64,000 nucleotides of DNA from the NCBI GenBank assembly GCA_026826555.1, contig JAKSZT010053769.1, positions 7,129,193 through 7,193,192 on the forward strand. Reading direction: 5' to 3'. The stretch comes from Tolypeutes matacus (Eukaryota; Chordata; Mammalia; Cingulata; Chlamyphoridae). The notes below the pieces were generated by a model. It had not been told where the DNA came from. It did no database searches and saw only the letters and a program-made list of their open reading frames with translations. The position numbers were made by a program, and so were the translations under genes. The stretch's first letter is position 1; each line of letters starts with the position of its first letter. Positions 12,573-23,905 of this stretch are shown here, piece after piece.

Positions 12573-13845
12573 ACTATATATCTTCAAATTCCTATCTTCA
12601 AAGTGCTTCGTTCAAAGCCAGTCCAATAATTATTTGCCAATTGGTTTACTGGGAAGCTCTAGGATCCTGTATATCTCAAGGCTTTGACTTACTAGAGCTA
12701 CATTGAAAAGACTGTTAGGGGAACAAACATTTAGGAAAGCAAAGAAAGAAGGAACATCATCAGAATTTCAAAAATGGGGATATTATGTGATACAAATGTT
12801 AGTAACATTATAATCATAATCCTAACTCATAGAATACAGAAAGAAATTTTGTATAAACAAGGTGAACTCTTCCAGTAAATCATAAATAGGACTTGATGTG
12901 CTTTTACCAATGTGTAGCTTCTGAATTGTTTTCTGGAGTCATGGGCTAAGAGGTTAATAACCAACCAGCTGCAGCCATGCACTATTGAGTAGAAAGTTCT
13001 GCCTTTCATAACAGAACTCCTAAGCTCCCATTCAATCTCTCCTGGCCATTTATTTTATTAGGCAAGTCAACTGAATTCTCTGGGTATCACTTTTAAAAGG
13101 AGGGAGTTGGGTCGGACTGCATTGGTGAGCCACTCCCTCCTTTGACATTTTATCACCACTAATCTAAGTGGTCCTATTCTTCTCACTTATTTTTAGCAGA
13201 TATTTCTTCACTGTGTGTGCCAGGTATTTCTTTAGTACCTATCATGCCATATATCACAGCTCTCTGACACTGAACTTAGCATTTATAATGAAATAATATT
13301 CTCAATTCCTTTATAAGAATGAGGATACTAAGGCTAATGCCACATAGTCATGACATAGAAGGGACAACCCACGTGAGATTGCTTAGCCTTGGCTATGGGA
13401 CATGGTTGATAAATGTTTATTTTCTTCCTCCATGTGGAAATCCCTTCTTAAATACCAAGATTCAGTGTAAACATTAACTTTATTTGTGAAGTCTTCTTCA
13501 ACTTCTCTACCCACCCCTAGTCTGAACCTAGCAAATCATTGCATTCTTGTCTATTACAACACAGATACACTGATCATATTTTATTGGAATTCTTCATTAT
13601 ATACTTGTCACACCTAAAGGTTTGAATCCCTCTTAGTCAGGTGCTATTTTTATTTTTCAATCTTTAAACTTTTAGCTTTAACTCAGGACGAGTTGAATAT
13701 TGAATATGAGCAGTTAATGGATGAATGAATGAATGAATAAATGAATTTCAGGTTAGTAGGAGAATTGGGGAAAAGCCTCCTGTCTCTTCAATGATAGCTG
13801 AAATCCTTTCAATGAAAAATCACACAAATGTTTTGTTTTCATCAT
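12573..13845. other. No gene recognised
   Basis: AT-rich presumed intron. A MIR-like fragment is possible near 13250-13400, but it is too diverged to call. A (GAAT)n-like stretch lies at about 13722-13745. Confidence 0.45.
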
Positions 13846-13923
13846 GAGAAAATAAAGGTTGAATGGCCTGTGCCACAGGAGCAAGAGAAAATAAAGGTTG
13901 AATGGCCTGTGCCACAGGAGCAA
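13846..13923 (+). repeat. Perfect 39-bp tandem duplication
   Basis: Two identical 39-bp units, 13846-13884 and 13885-13923, each starting GAGAAAATAAAGG and ending CACAGGAGCAA. There is no mismatch, so the duplication is recent or an assembly artefact. Confidence 0.97.
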
Positions 13924-14104
13924 GTGACTTAGATGTCCCTTTTAGAAAATGCTGTAGTGTACCATCAGTTCTGTCTGCCCAGTTCACTAATAACTCAAAT
14001 TGTATTAAAGTTTTTCCCCATCTATAGTTTATATCTTAAGAAAACAAAGCACAAAGAGTTCCCTAGCCAGCAATGATTACTTTTGATGAAGAGTCTACAC
14101 CAGA

Positions 14105-14440
14105 GCTGTCCAATAGCAATCTAATGTAAGCCACAAATGCAAGTTACATGTGTAAATTTATATTTCTAGTAGCCACATTAATAGAGAAAAAGGTGAAATT
14201 AATTTTAATAATTTATTTTATTTAACCCAACTTATTCAAAATATTATTTCTACATGTAATCAATATAAAATTTTTGAAGTATTTTATGTTATTTTTTCCC
14301 ACACTCATTCTTTGAAATCCAGCATGTATTTTATACTTAGAGCACATCTTAATTCAGACCAGCCACATTTAAAGTATCGAATTACAACAAGTGGCTAGCT
14401 GCTACTATATTCAACTATGCAAATCTAGATGATGCCTAGT
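14105..14440 (+). repeat. Old non-autonomous DNA transposon-like repeat
   Basis: A familiar mammalian interspersed repeat: 'GAGCTGTCCAATAGCAATCT', 'TAGTAGCCACATTAATAGAG', 'AGGTGAAATTAATTTTAATA', 'GAAATCCAGCATGTATTTTA', 'GTGGCTAGCTGCTACTATAT'. The ends are weakly inverted (CTGTCCAATAG versus CTATATTCAAC...). I believe it is a DNA-transposon MER element but cannot name the subfamily. Confidence 0.6.
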
Positions 14441-15664
14441 TCTAGTAATGGCCACAAGTCAAGGAAAACCAAGTTTCCTCCCAAAAATCTTATCACCCAG
14501 CAGATACAATGCTTTCCTAGATTAATTCATTTCAGTTGTGTGAGTGATCTAGAAGCAAATTGCTTTTTGTCTGCCTGTTTCCTGCTGACCATTGCCTAAT
14601 GTCTCACATAAACTTGCATTTTTTAACACAGCAGCAGATGATTTGGCTTTGTTCAGGTACTGTCAACCTGATGTTTCAAAAATTCTTCATATCTCCTCCT
14701 AAAAACTACTCTGAGTGTCTGAAGGCCTAAGAGGCTTAATGATATCTGCTAGGGCTGGGCAGATAATAGCAAAATTATAGGTTGAATTTATACTTTTTTC
14801 TCCAAACCTGACCATTCCTTTGTAAAAATCTTTTAATTTATTTATAAATTATTAGCGCTTAAAATCTGTAAGTATTGCTTAACTTTCATAATAATATTTT
14901 TATTTAACCTTCACACTGGTAAACTCAGCTCATCCTATCACTTGTAAGTGTATTCTGTTATCCACAGTAAAGGAAAAAATAAGGAAAAAGAGTACCTCTT
15001 TTAATGTGGTTCTTTTAAAGATATTTATCTTTATAAAATATTTGGACAATTTTTGTTTTGTTTTGTTTTATATTCTTTTGGAGAATTTTTTAAGCAGTGT
15101 TGGATGAAGGCATAACATGTATATACATATTTGTTCATATCCATTTTAGGCAAATCATGTACTGAATCTGATTCTTAATTTTAACGTCTGTATATTTGAA
15201 TACAAAATGAAAACACTCAAATTGCAAATATTCAGAGCTGCAAGACTTGGACATTCCCTATCAAAGTTTTCTGAATGTACCCAGCTTGATAAATGATCTT
15301 TGGAATCTGTTTTTAAAGCCATCTTGAAGGCAATTCATTTACTTACTTAAATAGATCAATAGCTCTTGTGGGTTTGAAAATATTAGCTATGAAAAATTAG
15401 TTTCCATTTTCCACTTGCTCTAGAAAAGCAAACATGCCAAGATTTACGTGGAAAGCTGTTTCCTGAAATTTCCAACTGGAAAGAAACCCCTGAAGTCTGT
15501 TAAAATCTGTATTATAGTTCCATTGTACTTTAGCAGTGCCAATAATTAGGGATCATTCCTGTTTAGTTTGGGGTAGTGGTCAGATAGCTACACTTGCCTT
15601 TTGGTTGAGCATTTATTTTCAGGTTACTTTATATTCTGAGGCACTGGATGGAAAGAATTTTAGA
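14441..15664. other. AT-rich stretch, no gene recognised
   Basis: Presumed intron. No assignable repeat or exon was seen. Confidence 0.5.
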
Positions 15665-15785
15665 ATAGAAATTAAGGGGCTTGGACTCTTGTTCTGGTTC
15701 TGCAATACATCTGCTGTGCCAATTCTCTGGGCTTCAGATTACTTATCTGTAAAATGATGAAACTGACAAGAATTATTTCTAACTT
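15665..15785 (+). repeat. MIR fragment
   Basis: 'GGGGCTTGGACTCTTGTTCT', 'TCTGGGCTTCAGATTACTTA' and 'TCTGTAAAATGATGAAACTG' follow the order of the MIR core and 3' half. Confidence 0.5.
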
Positions 15786-15859
15786 TCCAACCAGCTTATA
15801 CTCTGTGACTTAATTCTAATTCTCAACCAGCAGGGAGAGAAAATATTTAACAACTTTCT

Positions 15860-16235
15860 TTTTTTTTTTTTTTTATTATGGGTAAAAATCAAAATTCTCA
15901 CAATACATACAAACATTTGCAAAATGATATATAAATATATATGCATATATGTGTATTTGCTTACAAAAATGTTATTTATATATATATATATATACATATA
16001 TTTTAAGAGGTGCTTAGATTACCTAAAATATTACACGGAACCCACTGGGATTCCCATGTTGCCCACCTCCCACACCTCCCACACCTCCCACCACATCCCA
16101 CACAAACATCTCCCACAGTGTGGCCCACCAACCTCAATGAACTTACACATCCTGGAGCCTTGCCACCAACCATAGACCACAGTTCACACTGTAGACCACA
16201 CTCTCTCCCACTCAGTTCTGAGTGGTGTGTGCTGA
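15860..16235 (-). mobile_element. Truncated L1 3' end (xenarthran type)
   Basis: A T run at about 15861-15874 is the inverted poly-A tail. On the minus strand the segment before it reads as L1 3' UTR (ending GAATTTTGATTTTTACCCAT before the A tail). Inside are a (TA)n run (about 15975-15994) and a short array of CACCTCCCA-like units (about 16063-16095). The far end at about 16235 is approximate and no target-site duplication was recognised. Confidence 0.6.
16063..16095 (+). repeat. Short CACCTCCCA-type minisatellite
   Basis: About three to four imperfect copies of a 9-10 bp unit (CACCTCCCA/CACCTCCCAC) in tandem, within the L1 3' end fragment. Confidence 0.7.
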
Positions 16236-16759
16236 TTTAAAATGGCCTACATCCAATGCTCCTCCAACCAGATTCCTATCCCTTCCTTACCTTCAGCTTT
16301 TGACAGGTCTTGTACTGACAGAAAACACATAAGGATCTGGGAGACACCTTTCATCATTCATCATTAAATGTGGAGAACTGTCTGCATCTGCACACATATT
16401 CTCCTCTCCCTTTTATACAATAGACCAAAATGAAATCCATTAATGCTTAGAAAAATCTCTTATGTTTCCAACTCAGCTCTAGATCTAGTCACCATTGAGC
16501 TTCTCAAAGACTTTCTTTCTATCCATCATCATACTTTCCCTTCTAAACCTATATTCACATCAGCACGCAAACATTTTCCAAATTCACCCTTAAAAGCAAA
16601 AACCTTCCTTAATTCCAAATCCTTTTCCATCTTTTGCTTTATCTCTCTACACAGTCCCATCTCCCCTTCACAACCAAGATACTATACTTGTTATTTCCAT
16701 ATTTTTACTTTCCACTCTCTCTTCAACTCACTTCAGCCTGACTTATACTCTCATTGATT
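16236..16759. other. Pyrimidine-rich stretch, no gene recognised
   Basis: A 104-codon plus-strand frame (16443-16757) is present but has low-complexity Ser/Phe/His composition and no recognisable domain. It is likely LINE-derived decay. Confidence 0.45.
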
Positions 16760-18110
16760 TACTTTAACTCTTGCTAAGGTAAATGATGACTGCCATGTTT
16801 CAATCTTCATGTTACAATCCTCATATTATGAGGCCACCTTCTCCTATTAACTTTTCTGACACCATATTCTCCCAGTTTTCAACATACTTCTCTGGTCACT
16901 ACTTTTCATTAAACTTTTTAGTTCTAGTCCTTCACCCACTATCCAGCCTTTGAAAATTATAATAACTAAAGGCTCTGCCCTGGGTCTCTTCTCACTCTAT
17001 ACTCTACCCCCAGGTGGTCTCAACCAGTCATGTGGCTTTAAATGTCTTCTATTTAAGTACTCCTCTTACAGTTAGATTTCCAGCACAGCCCTTTCTTCAA
17101 AACTCCAGACTCCTCTATCTAACAGTCCAAGCATCTCTCCATTTGCATATCTTACAGGCGCATCTAATAATTAAAAAATAGATTCTTGTGATTCTACAAC
17201 TCTTGCACATTCATACATACACACATACACACATGCACACACACAGAGTTGTTCTTTTTCTAAGCATCCATTTCTCAAAAGAATAAATGAGAACTCTATC
17301 CTACACTTCCAAAATCTGGCAGTCCTCTTTGATACTTATCTCTATAATGGCATCTAATGAAACACAAAGTCTAGTCAATTCTCTATTTTAAAAAATCTGT
17401 ACACCTTTACTGTCATCCAAGTAAACATTGTATCATACATCTTAGTAGCCTCCTAACAAGACTTGTCACTTCTTAACTTGTCTGATTCCAATACACTTCT
17501 AAACTGCAGCTCTGAGTGTATGCATCTTTAAATGCAGATATAATCGTACCACTTTCCTGCTTAAAAGCTTTCATTGATGCCTATTATAATTAGTGGGAAA
17601 TCAAAATGTGGTTGCATGTGTACTATAAAGGCTTATGTGATTTTTACCCTTTCCTCCCTTTCCACTGTACCCAATGTTCTCTTGCTCCTCCTCACTTGCT
17701 ATACTCCAATCACCTTTGTCTTCTTTTAGTTCCTCAAACACACCAAGCATTTCCTATCTCTGGATCTTTACCCATACTATTCTTTCTCCTTGAAACAGTG
17801 CTCTTTCCCCTCTTCAGCTAGAAGCCAGGAGTGTCAGGTTCCTGTTTTCATTGTCATGAGCCAGTTGCTTCCAAAATATTGCTACCATTGTTAATAAATT
17901 TCTCGTCATAGGTTTTTCATAACAAGCCTTTAAAATATGTTGCAATATGTATTTGCTGACTTGTGCAATTGTTTGTTTTATATCTCTATTCCTGTTAAAA
18001 TAAAGCCTCAGAAAATTAGGGACCATGGTTATTTTGCTCATTGCTATAACCTCCGGATAACTCAGCATAGAACATAATAGCTGTGGAATAAATATTTGTT
18101 GACTAAATTG
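16760..18110 (-). repeat. L2 LINE fragments
   Basis: Reverse-complement L2 3' words recur: 'AAAGCTTTCATTGATGCCTA', 'AAAGGCTTATGTGATTTTTA', 'CCTCAAACACACCAAGCATT', 'CTCCTTGAAACAGTGCTCTT', and at 18081-18100 'GTGGAATAAATATTTGTTGA' as the L2 terminal repeat region. The order is consistent with one or two diverged L2 copies. Confidence 0.6.
17207..17246 (+). repeat. (CA)n-like microsatellite
   Basis: An imperfect CA/ACAT repeat (ACATACACACATACACACAT...). Confidence 0.85.
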
Positions 18111-20315
18111 TGTAGAAAAAAGAGCTGAGGAAAGTGAACATCTGGATCATGAGAATAAGAACAAGAACCCAATCCTCTGGACTTACAGCAGAGCTCGTCA
18201 TCCATACCACACCGTCTTTCCTCTTCCTGAATGCTCCCAACTCAGTGTAGACCTGGAGCTCAGGCCCACCAAGTGTCATTGCCACTGATCTCAGCACTGA
18301 TTTGGCCCCATCTCTATAAGCTTAACAACTGGGAGTCTCAGATCCTGATCTGTACAATCTCATAACCCCATTTGCAGGAACTTCTTCGCCTTTATTAGGT
18401 TTACAGGTCTCCTCAATTGTCTCTGCTTTCCCTACTCCCAATTCTCCTGCATGTTTTAGTGTAGTGCTCATCTTTAAAAGAAGTCACTTTCTCACTTTCC
18501 TTTACTGCTTTCTTTCTGTTCTTAGTCTATGGAAAATCATGCTAATTATGCTGTGTTCTTTATTCCTGTAAGCTCAGAAAAATCTCTTATGTTTCCACCT
18601 TAGAACTGAGCACTGAAATGAAGTAAAGGATTTAGATCTATATACCATCTTCTTTCCACTCCAGAAAAATTTAAAACCAGGTCAACTGGAAAAGAGTGAA
18701 TGTTCAACTTGCTCAATACAGCCATGACCTCTCACAAATATAATCAATTGAGCAGAAAAATTAAAATACCAAGAGGATGAAATGTACAACAGAGACATTG
18801 ATGTGATAAACTGTCTTCCATTAGCTTTGGACAATCTTGGTGTCTTAGAAGGCTGTGAGGGATAAGAGGGAGCCATGGCAAATAGCAAAATTATACCCAA
18901 GCACTCAGTGGAGAGATGGAAAGAAAAACTCCACAGTGGTAAATGTGGATGCACTGCAGGTAGTGAGAGAAGCCTTTTCAGACACACTGTAAAGTAACTG
19001 AACAAAACAAATAATACAAAGATGAATTTCAGAAGAAACCTTCAGAAATAGCATATAGCTGATTGGCATGCAAATCTAAATGAATCCAAGACCAAACATC
19101 CCAGAACCATTCCACTGGCCCAGGGCCCAACTCTTTTAGCACATAAAACGAATCAGCCTAGATTCTCAGAATGTTATTCCTTCATGTCTCCCGCCCGCTC
19201 AGTGTTCAATTAATTCCATTTTTTTCTTGTTTTTTTTTTTTTAATGCATTATGCATTGTGTTCTGTTCCAGTTCTGTCTTGTGTTAATTTTTCTTTTTTA
19301 AAAAATAATCTGATGAATATTTTCAGCATGCTAAGTAAATAAAGCTTCTTGATGTTAGAAGCTGTTTCTACTCTAAAAGTGACAAGGAAAATGATAACTA
19401 CATTTATGAATTTAGGTAGGAGGAACTTTAGATTTGCAATAAATTTAAGTGTTAATTTTCCAACTAAATCTTATATATGGTCATTATTCATGTTAGTTCT
19501 TAAAAAAACTATCTCATAGTTAGCAGTAACAAAAGCAGAAGAGTTTATTTCCTGAGTCTAAATTATTATTTCTTTATTTTCAATAAATACAATAAATGAA
19601 TTCATTTTAAAAATTCAAATTTATATAAAAATTTAAGATAGTGATATCCTCTGGAAGGAAGTAAAGGGGGGTGATCAATAACTAACACACATATATAATA
19701 TCAATGCTTTATTTCTTATGGACCTCTGTGTGATAGATTTCTTAATACCAACTTAATATAGTTTTAATATAGTTTTACATTAATGTAGATTACCCCAATT
19801 TGTGTGATTTTTGTTTGTATTTTTATGTTTGAGATTCCTTTATGTCATATATAAGTAAAATGAGCTTAAATACAGTAATATATTAGTACAACATTGAAAT
19901 ACAATGCTCACAATTTGAATAATGTGAAAATTATAAAAGAGTTTTAAAAGTAGAAGTTGAACTTGGTGAGAGAAAGAAAAAAATTACTCTCATGAGTGCA
20001 TGCCAACTTTTAGTCTGATTTGTGCCCTGTCCTTACAGAGTTGAAAATAGCCAGCAGCCCTTGGCGACTAGAAGATGGAAATTATGCTCTTCACAAGAAT
20101 TGCCAGAACAACAAATGAGTGTCCATCCAATGCACACGGCACTTTCTGAAAGTTAACCAGTTATGGAAATAAGATGCAGATGCACAGAGGGTTATGACAT
20201 TGTGAACTTGCCCTAAAATCAGGGTACTAGCAGTCTAAATGTGCTTCTATTTTGTATCTGTGACAATTAGACAATTGACAACTTTCCCCTAATAATTGCT
20301 AATTTCCCCTACACA
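18111..20315. other. AT-rich stretch, no gene recognised
   Basis: Presumed intron. A 107-codon minus-strand frame at 18682-19005 has no family resemblance. A T-rich run lies at about 19230-19243. Confidence 0.5.
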
Positions 20316-20342
20316 CACAGACAGACACACACACACACACAC
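20315..20342 (+). repeat. (CA)n microsatellite
   Basis: A CA dinucleotide run with two interrupting GA units. Confidence 0.9.
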
Positions 20343-21015
20343 CTTCCTTTAGGTGGTTTAGGTTTTTTATCCTAACCCTGTTAATGATTTCATTTTCTGA
20401 TCTTAAGAAAATCACTAAAATCTATCAGATTATTGTCCCTTAAGTGAAGAAACTTCTCTGTTAAGAATAAATGGTAGAATGAAAACAGTTGGAATTCTTA
20501 CGCAATGTGCTACATTATAAATATAAACTACCATTGCTGTTATTATTAACATCATCATAATTATAAAAATTATTTCAATTCCTCAGAGTATTCCATCTAA
20601 GAATAAGTGGCAGGAGACAAGTGGAAAAAGAATTAAGAATTCTTACAGCCAAACCAAAAATAATGAGAAAATTAAACATATCTCCCTATTTTGTAGAAAC
20701 AAAATTATACCTTTTCCTCCCAACATTGACCTAAACAAAATATTCCTGGGACCTGGGACATGCACACTGAATCAAAATGCACTACTAGCAATATCCAAAA
20801 TAGGATATGAAGAACACATATTTTCTAAGGAAAGTTATGTAAAGTAAATGTTAGCAAACCCTTAGCAAAGCCAAAATTCAATTTCATAAATGGTTTTATA
20901 ATCAGCTCCTCTTCACATGTATAAAAATAAAATATATCTAAGCAAATAACAACCACACACTGAAAATGGATTTTCCAGAAAAATGGCAAAAGCATGCAGT
21001 CATCATGTGGACCAA
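20343..21015. other. AT-rich stretch, nothing recognised
   Basis: I see no gene or assignable repeat. Confidence 0.5.
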
Positions 21016-21215
21016 AGTTATTGAATATATAATATGTGTCAAGCCTTTTACAAAAATATTACATTTAATTTTTAGAAAAACTTCATGAGATAAATAGTAG
21101 CATTGCTATTTTGCAGATGAGTTAGTTGATGGTTCAGTGACTTAATACAAATCATCCAAATTTAAATAACTATAAAATGCTAGAGTTTGAATTTGAACCC
21201 AGATTTTAATACATC
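21016..21215 (-). repeat. MIR SINE fragment
   Basis: Reverse-complement MIR: 'ATATGTGTCAAGCCTTTTAC', 'TTTTGCAGATGAGTTAG' and 'GAGTTTGAATTTGAACCCAG' in the expected order. Confidence 0.75.
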
Positions 21216-21867
21216 TAAAAACTTATTTTCATTTTTTTCTGTTGTGCTGACGCCTCTGATTAAATAAAGAAGTCATTTTTATATACCAGACAGCTGTGAA
21301 AACAATGGAATAAAATGAATTTATGGACATACATATTCACATCATTTAAAGTTGTGGTTAGGTTTGTAGATTTACACTTTCCTTAAGTCTCAAGACTTCC
21401 CTCTATCCTTTCCCTTGACCAATGATACACATCTTGGGAATAAGGGCTAGAGTTTTGTCCTGAGGTTGAGCAACAATGCCTCCTCCAACTGCTTTGGCCA
21501 CATGATCTTCAAATTCTACCCAGCAGAGCTCACCAAACCCTATGGGAATCAAGAACAGCTTAGTGTCACCATTCTTTCAGGGCCCTTTTAGAGTTGGTTT
21601 CATCTCACTTAAATTATCTTCATTTACCAGTTTTTACATGAACATGTTTCTGCTCTCACTAGAACTGTCTCCTCAAACAACCCTCCTCCAAACACTCCAT
21701 TTCATTGCCACCTCCATGACGACACATGTTGATGGCTTTACTTAGCATAATCTCTTCTCTCCTCTGCCCACTGAAAACCTGCTCAATCTCAAGGCCAAGA
21801 TGAAGATCTCCCTTCTTGAGAAAGGTAACCTCAACTATCTGGGCTCTTCACTGATAGCTATCATTTT

Positions 21868-22226
21868 TTATTTTTATTACAGAAGTTGTGAGTTTACAAA
21901 CTAATTGTGCATAACATAGAGGATTTCCATACACCACCCTACCACAACCACCTTGCATTGTTGTGGAACATTTATTACAATTGATAAAAGAACATCCAAA
22001 TATTACTACTAATTATAGTCCATAGCTTACATTAGGTGTATTTTTCCCACGAACCACCCTATTATTAACACTGTATATTAATATTGTGCATTTGTTATAG
22101 TTCATGAGTACATTCTCATACGTGTACTGTTAACCACAGTCCATCATCCACCACAGGGTTCTCTGTATTATACAGTCCCTTGCCTTGTACAATTCATCTA
22201 AGGTGTACACTCAGTGGGTCTTCGTA
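21868..22226 (-). mobile_element. 5'-truncated L1 3' end with target-site duplication
   Basis: The insert has its poly-A tail as TTTATTTTTA at the left, so the element is on the minus strand. Its body resembles the L1 3' UTR seen also at 39.1-39.7 kb and near 49.1-49.4 kb ('TAGTCCATAG', 'CACCCTATTATTAACAC'). It is flanked by a 14-bp duplication, ATAGCTATCATTTT (21854-21867) and ATAACTATCATTTT (22227-22240), with one mismatch. Confidence 0.8.
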
Positions 22227-22718
22227 ATAACTATCATTTTGCACTCTGTTTAAATTTGTTGTTTTGTTTCTTATTGACTTGGCCTCATATTATTCAGTGA
22301 TCATTTGAGAAGGATAATTTTGTTTTATGTTTTGAGATTAAGGTTTAAGCTTTGAGAGCAGGAACAACTTAGGCCCAGTGTCTTAGGCTGCACTATTATG
22401 AGAACGTGGAGGTGTGCTTGTTGATTGATTGACTAAATCAGTGTCTCTTCCTGAAAATAGATAAAAAAGAATGTTTGGAACTTGGCCATCCTGCCTGATT
22501 CATACATTCAGAGGTGGGAGCAAATGATGAGGCCAGGATTAATCTATGAATGACTTTCTCATGAAATTTTCTCAATTTCCATAAATGGAGTAGAAAAAAG
22601 CATAGACTTTGAAATAAGACTCTCCTGACTTTAAAAACTGATTCAACTGTGTAAATAACAGCTTGAACTTATGCAAAGTTCCTTTTCCTACATAAATCCT
22701 GTAAACTACTACATTCTT

Positions 22719-22895
22719 TTTTTTTTAGATTTTATTTATTTATTCATTTATCCCCCCCTTGCTGCTTGTGCTCGCTGGGTCAGCTAACCACACCGTGCGG
22801 GCAGGCTTGCCTTCACCAGGAGGCCCCGGGAACCGAACCCGGGGCCTCCCATATGGTAAACGGGAGCCCTACTGATTGAGCCACAGCCGCTTCCC
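22719..22895 (-). mobile_element. Young xenarthran tRNA-derived SINE with perfect target-site duplication
   Basis: On the minus strand: GGGAAGCGGCTGTGGCTCAA (A-box region), B box GGTTCGGTTCC, a short tail region, then (AAAT)n and poly-A (T run at 22719 on the plus strand). CpG dinucleotides are still present, which suggests a young copy. CTACTACATTCTT flanks it at 22706-22718 and 22896-22908. Confidence 0.93.
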
Positions 22896-22908
22896 CTACT
22901 ACATTCTT

Positions 22909-23810
22909 AACAATGAAAGAACCTGGACCATAGTTAACTATCAATAAATTATATCTAATACTATTTTTACAGGATGGTTAGATCCTAAAGTGACTTACTT
23001 GACCTATTTTCTTCTGGCCTTAACCACTTAATTTTGCCCAATATTAATCACAGATCAAGAATTAATGGAACTTAGAATTGCTTCTCTGGCATCTTAAGAC
23101 TGGTGCTAAAAATCATGGAAATGAATTAAGGATATAATAGTCATTGTTAAAATTTAAATGTTTAATTGATTCAGCTGTTAATTATACAACATGTAATAAA
23201 CATTGCTTTAAAAGCTATTTGGGTATTTCAAACAAAACCAGCCAAGTCTGAAAGATGTTAATTTTCTTTTTAGAAGTATTAATTTGTACTTTTATTTTGA
23301 CGTTTGACACTCATATGTTTTTTGAGGATTTTGTTTTATGGAATAAATAGTAGTTATCTCTACTGTTTTGCTTGTCTAACTTAACTAATTGCCTAATTTA
23401 TCCTATTACCTAATATCTTTATGATAGCATTTTACAGTCCTTTTCCCAATCCAAAAGAAAAACAAAGGAGAGTTGTCTTTTGACAGCAGCTATTCTCCCA
23501 TTCATTTCTGGGCTAGTAAAATATTTACATAAGTATTTAGTGTAGATATTATGATACATTTTTGTAGTTGCTAATATATATACCTGAATTAAATCTAAAG
23601 CTAATCAGACATATACTATATGTGAAACAAACAAACAAAAAAGAATGAGCCAAACTAGTGTTGATTACTGGAGAAAGGTTGAGAACCAGTGCATCCCAAG
23701 GAAAGGGCAGTCTCTAGGTCCCAGCAGTCAGGGAGCAGCACAAGGGCAGTAAAGTAAAGGAAAGGCAAATGCCACATTCATGAATTCTGTACTGTTGTTT
23801 CTTTCCTTTT
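22909..23810. other. AT-rich stretch, nothing recognised
   Basis: Presumed intron; no exon or repeat assigned. Confidence 0.5.
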
Positions 23811-23905
23811 AGAAATAAGGAATCTGCAGAGGAAAATAACTTGTTCAATGTCACAGGTTATATTGAGTGTGATATATGAATCCAATCGGCATTCAAATTG
23901 ACTGA
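23811..23905 (-). repeat. MIR fragment
   Basis: 'AGAAATAAGGAATCTGCAGA', 'AATAACTTGTTCAATGTCAC' and 'TATGAATCCAATCGGCATTC' follow the reverse MIR core. Confidence 0.5.

Noticed and set aside
15974..15995. (TA)n as a possible origin or regulatory AT element
   Set aside because: A simple microsatellite inside an L1 3' end fragment.
20041..20110. TTACAGAG followed by a less AT-rich segment, considered as a plus-strand exon
   Set aside because: No sustained open frame or known protein, and it does not match TMEM196 on the minus strand.
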